Assembly (NCBI GenBank): GCA_964602515.1
Contig: CAZRRJ010000011.1
Coordinates: forward strand, 1-64,000
DNA length: 64,000 nucleotides
Direction of reading: 5' to 3'
Origin: Carboxylicivirga sp964602515
GTDB taxonomy: Bacteria; Bacteroidota; Bacteroidia; Bacteroidales; Marinilabiliaceae
Shown: positions 54,913-63,655 of the stretch, one piece after another
Layout of the letters: every line of letters begins with the position of its first letter
Numbering within the stretch: the first letter of the stretch is position 1
Program-made: the position numbers and the translations under genes
The notes under the pieces: model-generated
What the model saw: the letters and a program-made list of their open reading frames with translations, nothing else
The model's database searches: none
Told to the model about the DNA's origin: nothing

Positions 54913-57501
54913 ATGAACTTTAACAACTATACAATCAAATCGCAGGAAGCTATTGAGCAGGCTCAGTTGATTGCTCAAGGGCTGGGACATCAGCAAATAG
55001 AAAATGCTCATATCTTAAAAGGTATATTTTCAGTTGATGAGAATGTATTACCGTTTATTTTGAATAAATTAGGTGTAAACGCTGTACTATTTCAGCAAAC
55101 GCTTGATAGTATACTACAAAGCTTTCCTAAGGTTCAGGGTGGTGATATAATGTTATCACGTGAAGCAGCTAAAGTATTGAGTGAAGCCTCTAATAAGGCT
55201 AAAAAAATGAAAGATGAGTATGTATCTATTGAGCATGTTTTATTAGCTGTACTTAATGCTAATGATGCAGTGGCACGGTTGATGAAAGACAATGGCATTT
55301 CAGAAAAGGGGCTTTCTGCAGCAATTGGTGAGTTACGGAAGGGCAAGAAAGTATCATCGCAGTCACAAGAAGAAACGTATCAATCGCTTGAAAAATACGC
55401 CCGTAATCTTAATAAACTGGCTAATGAAGGTAAATTGGACCCGGTTATTGGCCGTGATGAAGAGATTCGGCGAATACTTCAGATCTTATCTCGTCGAACA
55501 AAGAATAACCCAATGCTGGTTGGTGAGCCTGGAACGGGTAAAACTGCAATTGCAGAAGGATTGGCACACCGGTTGGTGAAAGGTGATGTACCTGAAAATT
55601 TAAAGGACAAAATCGTTTATTCGCTTGATATGGGTGCTTTAATAGCAGGGGCAAAATATAAAGGTGAGTTTGAGGAGCGTTTGAAAGCAGTTGTGAAAGA
55701 AGTTATTTCAGAAGATGGCCGTATTGTGCTGTTTATTGATGAGATACACACACTTGTAGGTGCCGGAGGAGGGCAAGGAGCCATGGATGCGGCCAATATA
55801 TTAAAGCCAGCATTGGCAAGAGGAGAATTGCGTGCAATTGGGGCAACCACTCTGGATGAATTTCAAAAATATTTTGAGAAAGATAAGGCACTAGAGCGTC
55901 GTTTTCAAAAGGTTATGGTTAATGAGCCGGATAGAGAAAGTGCAATTTCTATTTTACGCGGTATTAAAGATAAATATGAAAGCCATCATAAGGTAAGAAT
56001 TAAAGATAGCGCTATTATTACTGCAGTAGAGTTGTCACAGCGTTATATAAGCGATCGTTTTTTACCAGATAAGGCCATTGATCTAATGGATGAAGCAGCA
56101 TCCAAATTGCGTTTGGAGATGAATTCTAAACCTGAGGAACTGGATGCTATGGATCGGAAGATTATGCAGTTTGAAATTGAGTTGGAAGCTATTAAACGTG
56201 AGAATGATAAGCAGAAGATTGCTCAGATTAAAAAGGAACTGGCAGATTTAAAGGAGCAACGCGATGGAATATTTGCCAAGTGGAAAACCGAAAAAGATGT
56301 TGTTGATGAGGTGCAGGCTATTAAGGGACGTATAGATCAATATAAACAAGAAGCCGATAAAGCTGAGCGGGATGGTGATTTTGGCTTAGTAGCTGAGTTG
56401 CGCTATGGTAAGCTGAAAGAAGAAGAAGGAAAATTGCAACAGGCACAATTGCGCCTGCAAGAAAACCAAGAGGATGCACTTATTAAAGAAGAAGTAGACA
56501 ACGAGGATATTGCAGAAGTGGTAGCACGATGGACAGGTATTCCTGTTTCGAAAATGATGAGTAGTGAACGAGAGAAACTACTTCAGCTGGAGAATGAATT
56601 GCATAAACGTGTTGTGGGACAACAAGAAGCAATTGAGGTTGTTTCAGATGCAGTACGTCGCTCACGGGCCGATTTACAGGATAGTCGTCGTCCGATTGGT
56701 AGTTTTCTTTTTTTAGGAACAACAGGAGTTGGTAAAACAGAGTTGGCCAAAACACTTGCTGATTACTTGTTTAATGACGAAAATGCTGTAACACGTATTG
56801 ATATGAGTGAGTACCAGGAGCGCCATGCAGTGAGCCGTTTGATAGGAGCACCTCCGGGATATGTGGGCTATGATGAAGGAGGACAGCTGACCGAAGCTGT
56901 TCGTCGTAAGCCTTATTCTGTTGTTCTGCTCGATGAAATTGAGAAAGCGCATCCTGATACATTCAATATACTATTACAAGTATTGGATGAGGGGCGGTTA
57001 ACAGATAATAAGGGGCGTGTGGCCGACTTTAAGAATACCATAATTATAATGACATCCAATATGGGGTCTCATATAATTCAAAACCGTTTAGAAGGTATTG
57101 ATATGAATGAGCGTGTACATGTTATGGAAGAGGCTAAAATTGAAGTGTTGAACCTTTTAAAGCAAAGCATACGTCCGGAGTTTTTAAATCGTATTGATGA
57201 GCTGGTTATGTTTACACCGCTTAATATTAGTGAAGTAAAAGAGATTGTAGGACTTCAGATGAATGGTCTTAAAAAAGTATTGGCAAAGAAGGGGATAACG
57301 CTTAGTTATTCTGATGACATGATGACTTATCTTGCTCAACTTGGTTTTGAACCACAGTTTGGTGCACGTCCGGTAAAACGTGTTATTCAGCGAGAAGTAC
57401 TAAATCAGTTGTCAAAAGAAATTTTAGCCGGTAGAATTATGGCAGACAGTGCGATTTATATTGATATAGAAAATAATAACCTGGTGTTTAAGAATGCCTA
57501 A
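54913..57501 (+). CDS. clpB: ClpB protein disaggregase
   Basis: 862 residues, normal for ClpB. It has Clp_N repeats (about 1-145), AAA1 with Walker A GEPGTGKTAIAEGL and Walker B VLFIDEIHTLVG, the coiled-coil middle domain (about 400-530), AAA2 with Walker A GTTGVGKTELAKTL and pore loop GYVGYDEGG, and the C-terminal D2-small domain. ClpB works with DnaK to recover proteins from aggregates. It is a lone gene here. Confidence 0.97.
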   Translation: MNFNNYTIKSQEAIEQAQLIAQGLGHQQIENAHILKGIFSVDENVLPFILNKLGVNAVLFQQTLDSILQSFPKVQGGDIMLSREAAKVLSEASNKAKKMKDEYVSIEHVLLAVLNANDAVARLMKDNGISEKGLSAAIGELRKGKKVSSQSQEETYQSLEKYARNLNKLANEGKLDPVIGRDEEIRRILQILSRRTKNNPMLVGEPGTGKTAIAEGLAHRLVKGDVPENLKDKIVYSLDMGALIAGAKYKGEFEERLKAVVKEVISEDGRIVLFIDEIHTLVGAGGGQGAMDAANILKPALARGELRAIGATTLDEFQKYFEKDKALERRFQKVMVNEPDRESAISILRGIKDKYESHHKVRIKDSAIITAVELSQRYISDRFLPDKAIDLMDEAASKLRLEMNSKPEELDAMDRKIMQFEIELEAIKRENDKQKIAQIKKELADLKEQRDGIFAKWKTEKDVVDEVQAIKGRIDQYKQEADKAERDGDFGLVAELRYGKLKEEEGKLQQAQLRLQENQEDALIKEEVDNEDIAEVVARWTGIPVSKMMSSEREKLLQLENELHKRVVGQQEAIEVVSDAVRRSRADLQDSRRPIGSFLFLGTTGVGKTELAKTLADYLFNDENAVTRIDMSEYQERHAVSRLIGAPPGYVGYDEGGQLTEAVRRKPYSVVLLDEIEKAHPDTFNILLQVLDEGRLTDNKGRVADFKNTIIIMTSNMGSHIIQNRLEGIDMNERVHVMEEAKIEVLNLLKQSIRPEFLNRIDELVMFTPLNISEVKEIVGLQMNGLKKVLAKKGITLSYSDDMMTYLAQLGFEPQFGARPVKRVIQREVLNQLSKEILAGRIMADSAIYIDIENNNLVFKNA

Positions 57502-57577
57502 ATGATGTGGTTTTAATAAGCTGAGAACGATTTAAATTTTAAAATGCAGATTGAAATAAAGAGCCAATTCGTTGCGA

Positions 57578-57692
57578 TGTAAAGCTATTTCAGTATTGTA
57601 TATCAAAACTGTATAGTTAATTTAGGACGACCTTTCAAATGGTGTAAAGTTATTTCAGTACACTATTAATAATCTGTATAGTAATTCTAGGA
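57578..57692 (+). repeat. tandem pair of 50-bp repeats
   Basis: Units at 57578-57627 and 57643-57692 share two conserved blocks, TGTAAAGYTATTTCAGTA and CTGTATAGTWATTYTAGGA, separated by 13 variable bases. The unit period is 65 bases. Block conservation with a variable middle suggests binding sites or the scars of a duplicated element. The rest of the 57502-57927 gap holds the gene fragment at 57702. Confidence 0.6.
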
Positions 57693-57701
57693 TTGGACAA
57701 A

Positions 57702-57815
57702 ATGCTCGAAAACGGTATTTATGTTATTCCTGCCATGTACCCGGCTGTTAAAACAAATAACTCGCGCCTGCGAATGAATATAACGGCCATGTACACAATA
57801 GGCAGGTACAGATAA
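57702..57815 (+). pseudogene. C-terminal fragment of a class II (BioF/Kbl-like) aminotransferase
   Basis: An open frame reads 'MLENGIYVIPAMYPAVKTNN', then 'SRLRMNITAMYT' and soon stops. It matches the C-terminal 'lle.GiyV.pv..PAVp...srlR....a.HT' segment of PLP-dependent acyltransferases (KBL, BioF, serine palmitoyltransferase type). Nothing before it belongs to the gene. It directly follows the second 50-bp repeat. Confidence 0.5.
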
Positions 57816-57927
57816 ATTTTGTGAAGCCTTGTTAATTAGCAGTAAAACCTATAGATTTAACAAATAAATACATTTACAAAAGAACAAATGACCATATAGA
57901 AGAAGAAGGAACTCTATAGAGGTTAAA

Positions 57928-58611
57928 ATGGACTTGCTCGAAGGTGTGGGAAAAGCCTTAACCAAGTATGGGCATTTGCATTTGGGGATTAACAATGTTT
58001 CGATGGAATCGGGGGTTGAAAAGGCCACGATTTACAGGTGCTACAATGATTTTAACGACCTGTTGAAAGCATACGTGGAAGAGCAGGATTTCTGGTTATT
58101 AAAACTCAGGGAGTACCAGGAGCAGGAAATTGAAGACAAAAGGACATTTGTTAAAAATGTATTGTTTGAACAGTTTGAAACCCTTTACCGTAACAAGGAG
58201 TTGCAGAAGTTGCTTGTGTGGGAACTGGGCGATGAAGACGACATTGTAACCTCGATTGCACTCAAAAGAGAAGTAATGGCGCAGCGACTATTCAAAACAG
58301 GAGAAGGCCTTCTTTCCGAACATGGGGTGAACTTTAATTTTCTAATGGCCATGTTTATTGCCGGGATATATTACCTGGTACAGCATAAAGATAAATCTAC
58401 ATTTTGCGGTATGAATATAAAGGCAAAAAACGACCGCCTTGAGTTCATTGGTGCAATAGAGTGGCTGGTTGATTTAATTTTTGATAAAGTTGAAAACATA
58501 AGCGAAATAGAGCGGGTAGCAATAAATGCCTACAAATTGGGTATTGAAGTTGAAAAAAATGCCGGCTTTACCATGTTGCCTGTCGAGAGGATTCATGAAC
58601 TGATAGCTTAA
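57928..58611 (+). CDS. TetR-like transcriptional regulator
   Basis: 227 residues. An N-terminal HTH has 'GINNVSMESGVEKATIYRCYNDFNDLLKAYV', the TetR recognition-helix pattern. The first helix is shorter than usual (MDLLEGVGKALTKYGHLHL), and the rest is all-helical with no recognised ligand site. The C-terminal region 'NFLMAMFIAGIYYLVQHKD' is hydrophobic and may line the ligand pocket. No regulated gene is obvious nearby: on one side is a decayed aminotransferase, on the other a strong terminator and the RiPP cluster. Confidence 0.78.
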   Translation: MDLLEGVGKALTKYGHLHLGINNVSMESGVEKATIYRCYNDFNDLLKAYVEEQDFWLLKLREYQEQEIEDKRTFVKNVLFEQFETLYRNKELQKLLVWELGDEDDIVTSIALKREVMAQRLFKTGEGLLSEHGVNFNFLMAMFIAGIYYLVQHKDKSTFCGMNIKAKNDRLEFIGAIEWLVDLIFDKVENISEIERVAINAYKLGIEVEKNAGFTMLPVERIHELIA

Positions 58612-58635
58612 TTTACTACACATATAATCAAAATT

Positions 58636-58673
58636 AAGGACTGTTCCTGTTATTGGGGACAGTCCTTTTTTTT
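58636..58673 (+). terminator. rho-independent terminator
   Basis: AAGGACTGTTCC pairs with GGGGACAGTCCTT, followed by a run of T. It closes the TetR gene 24 bases after its stop and isolates it from the RiPP cluster. Confidence 0.9.
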
Positions 58674-58799
58674 GCCAGCTTATAACCTATAATACGATTA
58701 CTTGACTACTGTTGTTAATTAGTGCATTTAAAATAGGCTTGGTAAGCCCAAACAAAAGGCTTTCTGAAAATTTTAAATAAAATAAAAGTATTTATGAAA

Positions 58800-58827
58800 G
58801 ATTTTTAAGGATTTTTAAGGATTTTTT
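58800..58827 (+). promoter_or_regulatory. three in-phase 10-bp direct repeats upstream of the RiPP cluster
   Basis: GATTTTTAAG is repeated at 58800 and 58810, with a partial third copy at 58820 (GATTTTTT). A 10-base period puts the copies on one DNA face. They lie about 50 bases before the small leader peptide and 140 before the LytTR gene, so they are candidate binding sites for that regulator. LytTR proteins are known to bind direct repeats. Confidence 0.4.
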
Positions 58828-58873
58828 GTATATTGTTGATCGTGTTTGCTTAAACGCGTTAAAACATACAATT

Positions 58874-58927
58874 ATGAATTACAAAAAGGCTTACCGCAAT
58901 ACCATCAATAAGGGTGTTGAATTGTAG
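58874..58927 (+). CDS. 17-residue candidate leader peptide
   Basis: ATG to TAG, MNYKKAYRNTINKGVEL, directly before a strong hairpin whose left arm begins at its stop codon. Small peptide plus hairpin is the layout of translation-coupled attenuators. It has no special codon run such as His or Trp repeats, so the signal sensed is not evident. It could also be a small modified peptide, but it has no double-Gly site. Confidence 0.3.
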   Translation: MNYKKAYRNTINKGVEL

Positions 58928-58958
58928 CACCTGTAAGGTGTTTGAACTTGCAGGTGCT
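58926..58958 (+). promoter_or_regulatory. attenuator-like hairpin before the LytTR gene
   Basis: GCACCTGTAAG and CTTGCAGGTGC form a stem of 10 pairs with one mismatch around about 10 bases, followed by TTT and a run of C. It ends 11 bases before the LytTR ATG at 58969, so it could end transcription or block translation start. Confidence 0.55.
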
Positions 58959-58968
58959 TTCCCCCCCA

Positions 58969-59280
58969 ATGATAAATTCCTTAGTTTTTAAGCGTAATTT
59001 ATTGTCAACAAAAATGCAAGTCGATTATAATGATATTATCTATATTCTTGGAAATACCCAAAGTTGTTTTGTTTTCCAGCTTGACGAAATAGTTGTAGAA
59101 TTAAATTGTTCGCTGCATTGTTTGAGTGAAAAACTGGAACCAGAAGGATTTATACAGGCAAACAACTTTACGCTAATTAATACAAGGTTTGTTGTCAATA
59201 GTAAATCCAAACGATTTATAAGCTTAAAAGGTGGGAGCATGCATAAGGTGTCGCGCAAATTCCGGAAGTATCTTATGTGA
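58969..59280 (+). CDS. stand-alone LytTR DNA-binding protein
   Basis: A 103-residue protein that is only a LytTR domain: 'DIIYILGNTQSCFVFQLDEIVVELNCSLHCLSEKL', 'GFIQANNFTLINTRFV' and 'ISLKGGSMHKVSRKFRKYL' match the family pattern, with a final basic 'SR.fR.yL'. No receiver domain is present, so it is not phospho-controlled in cis. The frame is open to a TTG at 58942, which lies inside the hairpin. ATG 58969 is preferred, and ATG 59014 is another option. It is first in the RiPP operon and probably controls it. Confidence 0.75.
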   Translation: MINSLVFKRNLLSTKMQVDYNDIIYILGNTQSCFVFQLDEIVVELNCSLHCLSEKLEPEGFIQANNFTLINTRFVVNSKSKRFISLKGGSMHKVSRKFRKYLM

Positions 59281-59349
59281 TTGCCTGCTTTCCTAATGGC
59301 GATGAGTTCCGCCGAAGCACTCATATTTATTAATAAAAATTTTTTTAAT

Positions 59350-59481
59350 ATGAAAAAAAGATCATTAAAAGTTAAGGTTATGAACTTGGCTAAAAAAGAC
59401 CTTTTGCAAACAAAAGGTGGAGCAAGAAGTGCGCATGACTTAGATGAAGTCACGCAAACAGCGAAGAAGAAAGTTCTTTAG
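59350..59481 (+). CDS. RiPP precursor peptide with double-glycine leader
   Basis: A 43-residue peptide. The leader is MKKRSLKVKVMNLAKKDLLQ followed by TKGG. The core after Gly-Gly is ARSAHDLDEVTQTAKKKVL (19 residues). The leader fits the Bacteroidota GG-type natural-product leaders (basic start, 'L....L...dLlq.kGG'). The core has Ser, two Thr and no Cys. A longer frame back to TTG 59281 has no such start features. It sits directly before a YcaO gene, with a strong hairpin between. Confidence 0.7.
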   Translation: MKKRSLKVKVMNLAKKDLLQTKGGARSAHDLDEVTQTAKKKVL

Positions 59482-59501
59482 AGCCAATGCTCTTTGACTT
59501 A

Positions 59502-59529
59502 GAGTTGCATCAGATAGCTGATGCAACTC
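59502..59529 (+). promoter_or_regulatory. perfect hairpin between precursor and YcaO genes
   Basis: GAGTTGCATCAG and CTGATGCAACTC pair perfectly (12 bp) around ATAG. There is no T-run. Its place, 21 bases after the precursor stop, fits a stability or partial-termination element that gives more precursor than enzyme. Confidence 0.75.
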
Positions 59530-59582
59530 CTCTTAAATATGCATTATCATAGTCAATGTCTTTTTAACTTAAACTATAAGCA

Positions 59583-61418
59583 ATGACCAGAGCATACAAA
59601 GCATGTACTCCTTTAGAAACAATTGCCAATATTCGAACAAAGCTATTTGAATTAGGATTCTTTTTAAAAGAATCACATTATAATAATTCCATACACTTCA
59701 ATGCGTGTAACGTGAAGTTATATAATGAAGGAGTAGAACATCTTTCTATAGGGGCAAATGGAAAAGGAACAACATTGCCATATTCTTTAGCTAGTGCATA
59801 TGCTGAATTTATGGAACGATTGCAAAACAATATTCTTTTTGATAACCAGTACTATGCTTCAAAAAAATTCTTGTCAACTCTGAATGCTTCAAATAAGTTT
59901 AAAAGCAAAATAGAGAAAGATGACTTGGCAATAGATTTTTTACATGACCCCGAAGAAAGGAGTATTTTAACAAAAGATGTGGTAAGGGATAATAGTTATT
60001 TCTTGCAAAAACTGTTGCCCTTTATTGAAAATGGAAACAAAGAGTTAGAATCTTTTATAAAAGACACATTAGATTTTAATGAATTGACTTGCATTCCTTT
60101 TGGTTCAGTTTTTAGTGAATCAATTACTTTTCTTCCCATTGAGTTAATTCATGCGGCATGTGGTTCTACAGGGATGTGCGCTGGCAATACAAAAGAGGAA
60201 GCCTTAATTCAAGGGTTTTGTGAAATATTTGAAAGGTATGTTGGGCGAAGGATCTATTTTGAAAAAATTACCCCTCCTGATATACCTAAAGAACAATTTA
60301 AGGGAACATCAATTCATAATATAATAAAGGAATTAGAAGAAAAATTCGGATATAATATCAAAATTAAAGACTGTTCTTTATGTGAAAATATGCCTGTAAT
60401 TGGAATCCTCGTTATTGATCAGAAAAACAAAAAGTACAATTTTCATTTAGGTTCTTCTCTTGTAATACACAGGGCATTGGAGAGGTGTCTGACAGAAATA
60501 TACCAAAATCCTGATGGGATTATTTGGAATGACATAAATTATGACTCCATCACTCAGGAGGAAGGATATTCAGAAGAATTTATTTTTTTTAACGGGAGTC
60601 GTATTTTTGAAGATGGTAGTGGGCTTTGGCCATTGTGTATTTTGAAAGACACTCCAAGTTATCCTTATTCAACTAATAGCTTTTTTACTGGCAAAACAGA
60701 TTGTCATGATCTCCAATATATTTTAGCGGTAATAAAGAAATTAGGTCATGAAGTATATGTCAGGGATGTTTCCTTTCTTAACTTTCCATCGTATTATATC
60801 ATTATTCCAGGACTGAGTCAATTTCCGATTAAGAGCTATCATTATATCTATTTAAGTGATACAATTAAGGCCTTTAATCAGTTCCGTAATATCCATCTCA
60901 TCAAGCCTCACGAATTTAATTGCATCGTTAATGAATTAAATAGTAATTATCAGTATGTTAAGATGTTGGCATCCAGTTATCAAAAAAACTTCTTGTATCA
61001 GGAAAACTGGGATCTTAACAATTTAGACTTGGAGTTATTCATGTTTATGCTTAATTACCGTGTTGAAAACTACGAAAAATCTATTTTCTATTTGGAGCAG
61101 TTCCTAAAGGATAAAGATTTATTCGAATATGAATATTATTATACCATTTTAGATTATGCAAAGCTTCGTTCAAAGGGTATTATTGATATCGAAATTCATA
61201 ATATTTTAAAAAACATACACCCTAATGAAATTGAAGAAGTTATTTGTGACTTAAATGATCCCAGTAAAATATTTAACAATTATGATTGGCCAAGTTGTTT
61301 CGACTGTGATAAATGTAAAATAGAGAAAGATTGTCGTTTTTTTGAAAGCCTGAGATTGTTAAAAAAAGTCAAACATCAGCAAAAGAATAATTTGCTAAAT
61401 CATACCAAAGTATTATGA
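59583..61418 (+). CDS. YcaO-domain enzyme of the RiPP cluster
   Basis: 611 residues that align along their length with E. coli YcaO (586 residues), including the C-terminal helical part. The ATP-site motifs are intact: Ser71-x3-Glu75-x2-Glu78-Arg79 in SAYAEFMER, then GMCAGNTKEEALIQGFCEIFERY (Glu206 to Arg218) and RALERCLTEIYQ. A C-terminal CxxCxxCx5C group (Cys572, 575, 578, 584) is present that I do not recall in E. coli YcaO. YcaO enzymes activate peptide amides with ATP to form azolines, thioamides or amidines. With no Cys in the core, azoline from Ser/Thr, amidine or thioamide are options. The 4-base overlap with the next gene shows coupling. Confidence 0.85.
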   Translation: MTRAYKACTPLETIANIRTKLFELGFFLKESHYNNSIHFNACNVKLYNEGVEHLSIGANGKGTTLPYSLASAYAEFMERLQNNILFDNQYYASKKFLSTLNASNKFKSKIEKDDLAIDFLHDPEERSILTKDVVRDNSYFLQKLLPFIENGNKELESFIKDTLDFNELTCIPFGSVFSESITFLPIELIHAACGSTGMCAGNTKEEALIQGFCEIFERYVGRRIYFEKITPPDIPKEQFKGTSIHNIIKELEEKFGYNIKIKDCSLCENMPVIGILVIDQKNKKYNFHLGSSLVIHRALERCLTEIYQNPDGIIWNDINYDSITQEEGYSEEFIFFNGSRIFEDGSGLWPLCILKDTPSYPYSTNSFFTGKTDCHDLQYILAVIKKLGHEVYVRDVSFLNFPSYYIIIPGLSQFPIKSYHYIYLSDTIKAFNQFRNIHLIKPHEFNCIVNELNSNYQYVKMLASSYQKNFLYQENWDLNNLDLELFMFMLNYRVENYEKSIFYLEQFLKDKDLFEYEYYYTILDYAKLRSKGIIDIEIHNILKNIHPNEIEEVICDLNDPSKIFNNYDWPSCFDCDKCKIEKDCRFFESLRLLKKVKHQQKNNLLNHTKVL

Positions 61419-63655
61419 AGTCATTCTTTACATTCGCATTTTTAGTACTTTCAATTATTTGCTATTCTCAAAGTACGGCCATTCAGGGCAAAATTTTTGA
61501 TGAAGACAATAAGAAGCCTATTCCCTTTGCAAATGTCTTTGTTTTACGTTCTGACTCGTCTGTGGTTACCGGTACTATCTCAGATTCTTTGGGATACTTC
61601 CATCTTAGTCTTCAAAATTCCCAACAGCTTACCAACTTGTATCTATACGTCAAACATATTGAATATAAGAATTATTGCACTTTATACTCTAACCTGAAAG
61701 ATCCATTACGAATTGAACTGGAACAAAAAACAGTTTCTCTTGAGGAAGTAGTTATTACAGGCAATTATCAAGTTGCCAAAAACTCTTTATTTGGACGAGA
61801 ATATATCATTGGAGATCAAATAAAAGAACATGCGGCCTTGGCAACACACGTTTTAGAGAATTTACCTGGTATTTTTGTTGATTTCAATGACAATATATTT
61901 GTAAATGGTAAAGGAAATGTATTGATTCTTAGAAATGGTATTGAGCTTCCTGCTGGTAACTTTATTAATCAAATACAACCTGCTTCTATAGCTAAAGTTG
62001 AACTTACAACCAATATTCCATCCAAATATTCATCAAAGAATTATACTGCCATCTTAAATATCATTACAAAAGAAATATCGTATAAGAACTGGTCTGTAAA
62101 CGGTAAAGCCTCCCCAGGGAATGACGTATATGACTTTGCTTCTAATTTTGACATTGTTAAAGATAAACATTCATTATACTTCTATTATAAATATTACTAC
62201 CGAAACTTTCTTGAAAAATCAGTTTCAACATCAAGAAAACATGATTCAACAAATATTATTGTCTCGCCTCTTGAGACCTACCCCAGAAAAGAAATAGATA
62301 ATGAATTTTTTTGCGGATATTCCTATGCTTTCAATAATAATTTAAGGATAGGTTTGGATCTATACTCTTCGTTTTACAGAGAGCAGTATAATACCTACTT
62401 TGATAATATAGTAAAGACTGACTATTTGGACCTGACTGAGGATTTTGATACATACCATGCAAAAGCTTACCTTTCATATAGTGATTCCCTTACTGTATTA
62501 AGTGGCAATTTACGAATTGATCACAAAAGGTTAGATGATAATATTCTTTACCACGATCCTATAGAATTAGAAACATATCAAGAAGAAGTTGTTACAAGAA
62601 TTGATGGTGATTTAGACATTACAAGAAAATTTGGAATGGGATGGCAAGCTTTAACAGGAGCCTCTTATAGTAGTAGTTTGAGCAACAATGAAGTTAGTTA
62701 TTCAAGCTCACAAAAATTTGAAGAAATAACTTTCTCACAATACAGTTCTATTGGCAAGGAATATGATAACAGGGGCTTTACGTTTGGATACAATTTGTTT
62801 CTATATAATAAAACGTTTAAAAATACTGGAGATAAAATTAATAGCTTATATTTTTTTCCAAAAGTTACTTATTTTGAAAAATTAAGTAAGGCAAGTTCAC
62901 TAACTTTTGATATTTCAACAAATGTCTCTAAACCAACGTTTTGGCAACTATTACCAATGGAGGTTCAGTTTGCCCCTGGTTTGTTTCTTAAAGGGAATCC
63001 TTTGCTAGAACCTGAATTACACAATAGGATCTCTTTGGAATACTCTTATTCAAAAGAGCAAACTTTACTTTCAGTTAAGCCTTTTTATTCATGGACTCGT
63101 AATTCTATTCAAACAATGTATTCTGACGAAATAAACATCCAGCAGGATATTGCATATATCAATCTGGATAAAATATCCAGCTATGGGTTTGAATCTTCAG
63201 TTAATTTTAAAATTACACCTTGGTGGAAAGTGAGATTCTATTCTACAGTTTATAATAATAAAATTCCCTCAAACAGGTATTATAGCCAAACTAATAAATG
63301 GAGTTGTGATATATCTGCTTTATCAATTCATCCTTTAAGCAAAAAGCTTCTATTTGCATACAGGTATCAATATTACAGCAGTTATTTAATATATGAAGGG
63401 ACTGCAAATCCATATGACAGCAGTTTGTCACAATTAAGATATACAGTGAATGATAGATTAAATTTGTCACTTATTTGGATACAACCTCTTCGTAAATACA
63501 CAACCAGTTCTTTAACCCATAACTCAACAGGTATGGTTGGCCGAATGAGAACAATTGATGTTCAGTCCATTTTACTTTCAGTTCGTTTCTTTTTAATTCG
63601 GAGTTCTAAAAATGTAAATCCAGATTTATATGAAAACAGTGACAAAAAATATTGA
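61415..63655 (+). CDS. TonB-dependent outer-membrane receptor
   Basis: 746 residues. Signal peptide (MKSFFTFAFLVLSIICYSQ), then a CarboxypepD_reg-like domain (IQGKIFDEDNKKPIPFANVF...), a plug region ('VLENLPGIFVDFNDNIFVNGKGNVLILRNGIELPAG', 'IAKVELTTNIPSKY') and an outer-membrane barrel of the OMP_b-brl_3 type. The start overlaps ycaO by 4 bases (ATGA). It could import the mature peptide (for example a metal-loaded one), export it or give the producer immunity. These roles are inference from position. Confidence 0.88.
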   Translation: MKSFFTFAFLVLSIICYSQSTAIQGKIFDEDNKKPIPFANVFVLRSDSSVVTGTISDSLGYFHLSLQNSQQLTNLYLYVKHIEYKNYCTLYSNLKDPLRIELEQKTVSLEEVVITGNYQVAKNSLFGREYIIGDQIKEHAALATHVLENLPGIFVDFNDNIFVNGKGNVLILRNGIELPAGNFINQIQPASIAKVELTTNIPSKYSSKNYTAILNIITKEISYKNWSVNGKASPGNDVYDFASNFDIVKDKHSLYFYYKYYYRNFLEKSVSTSRKHDSTNIIVSPLETYPRKEIDNEFFCGYSYAFNNNLRIGLDLYSSFYREQYNTYFDNIVKTDYLDLTEDFDTYHAKAYLSYSDSLTVLSGNLRIDHKRLDDNILYHDPIELETYQEEVVTRIDGDLDITRKFGMGWQALTGASYSSSLSNNEVSYSSSQKFEEITFSQYSSIGKEYDNRGFTFGYNLFLYNKTFKNTGDKINSLYFFPKVTYFEKLSKASSLTFDISTNVSKPTFWQLLPMEVQFAPGLFLKGNPLLEPELHNRISLEYSYSKEQTLLSVKPFYSWTRNSIQTMYSDEINIQQDIAYINLDKISSYGFESSVNFKITPWWKVRFYSTVYNNKIPSNRYYSQTNKWSCDISALSIHPLSKKLLFAYRYQYYSSYLIYEGTANPYDSSLSQLRYTVNDRLNLSLIWIQPLRKYTTSSLTHNSTGMVGRMRTIDVQSILLSVRFFLIRSSKNVNPDLYENSDKKY

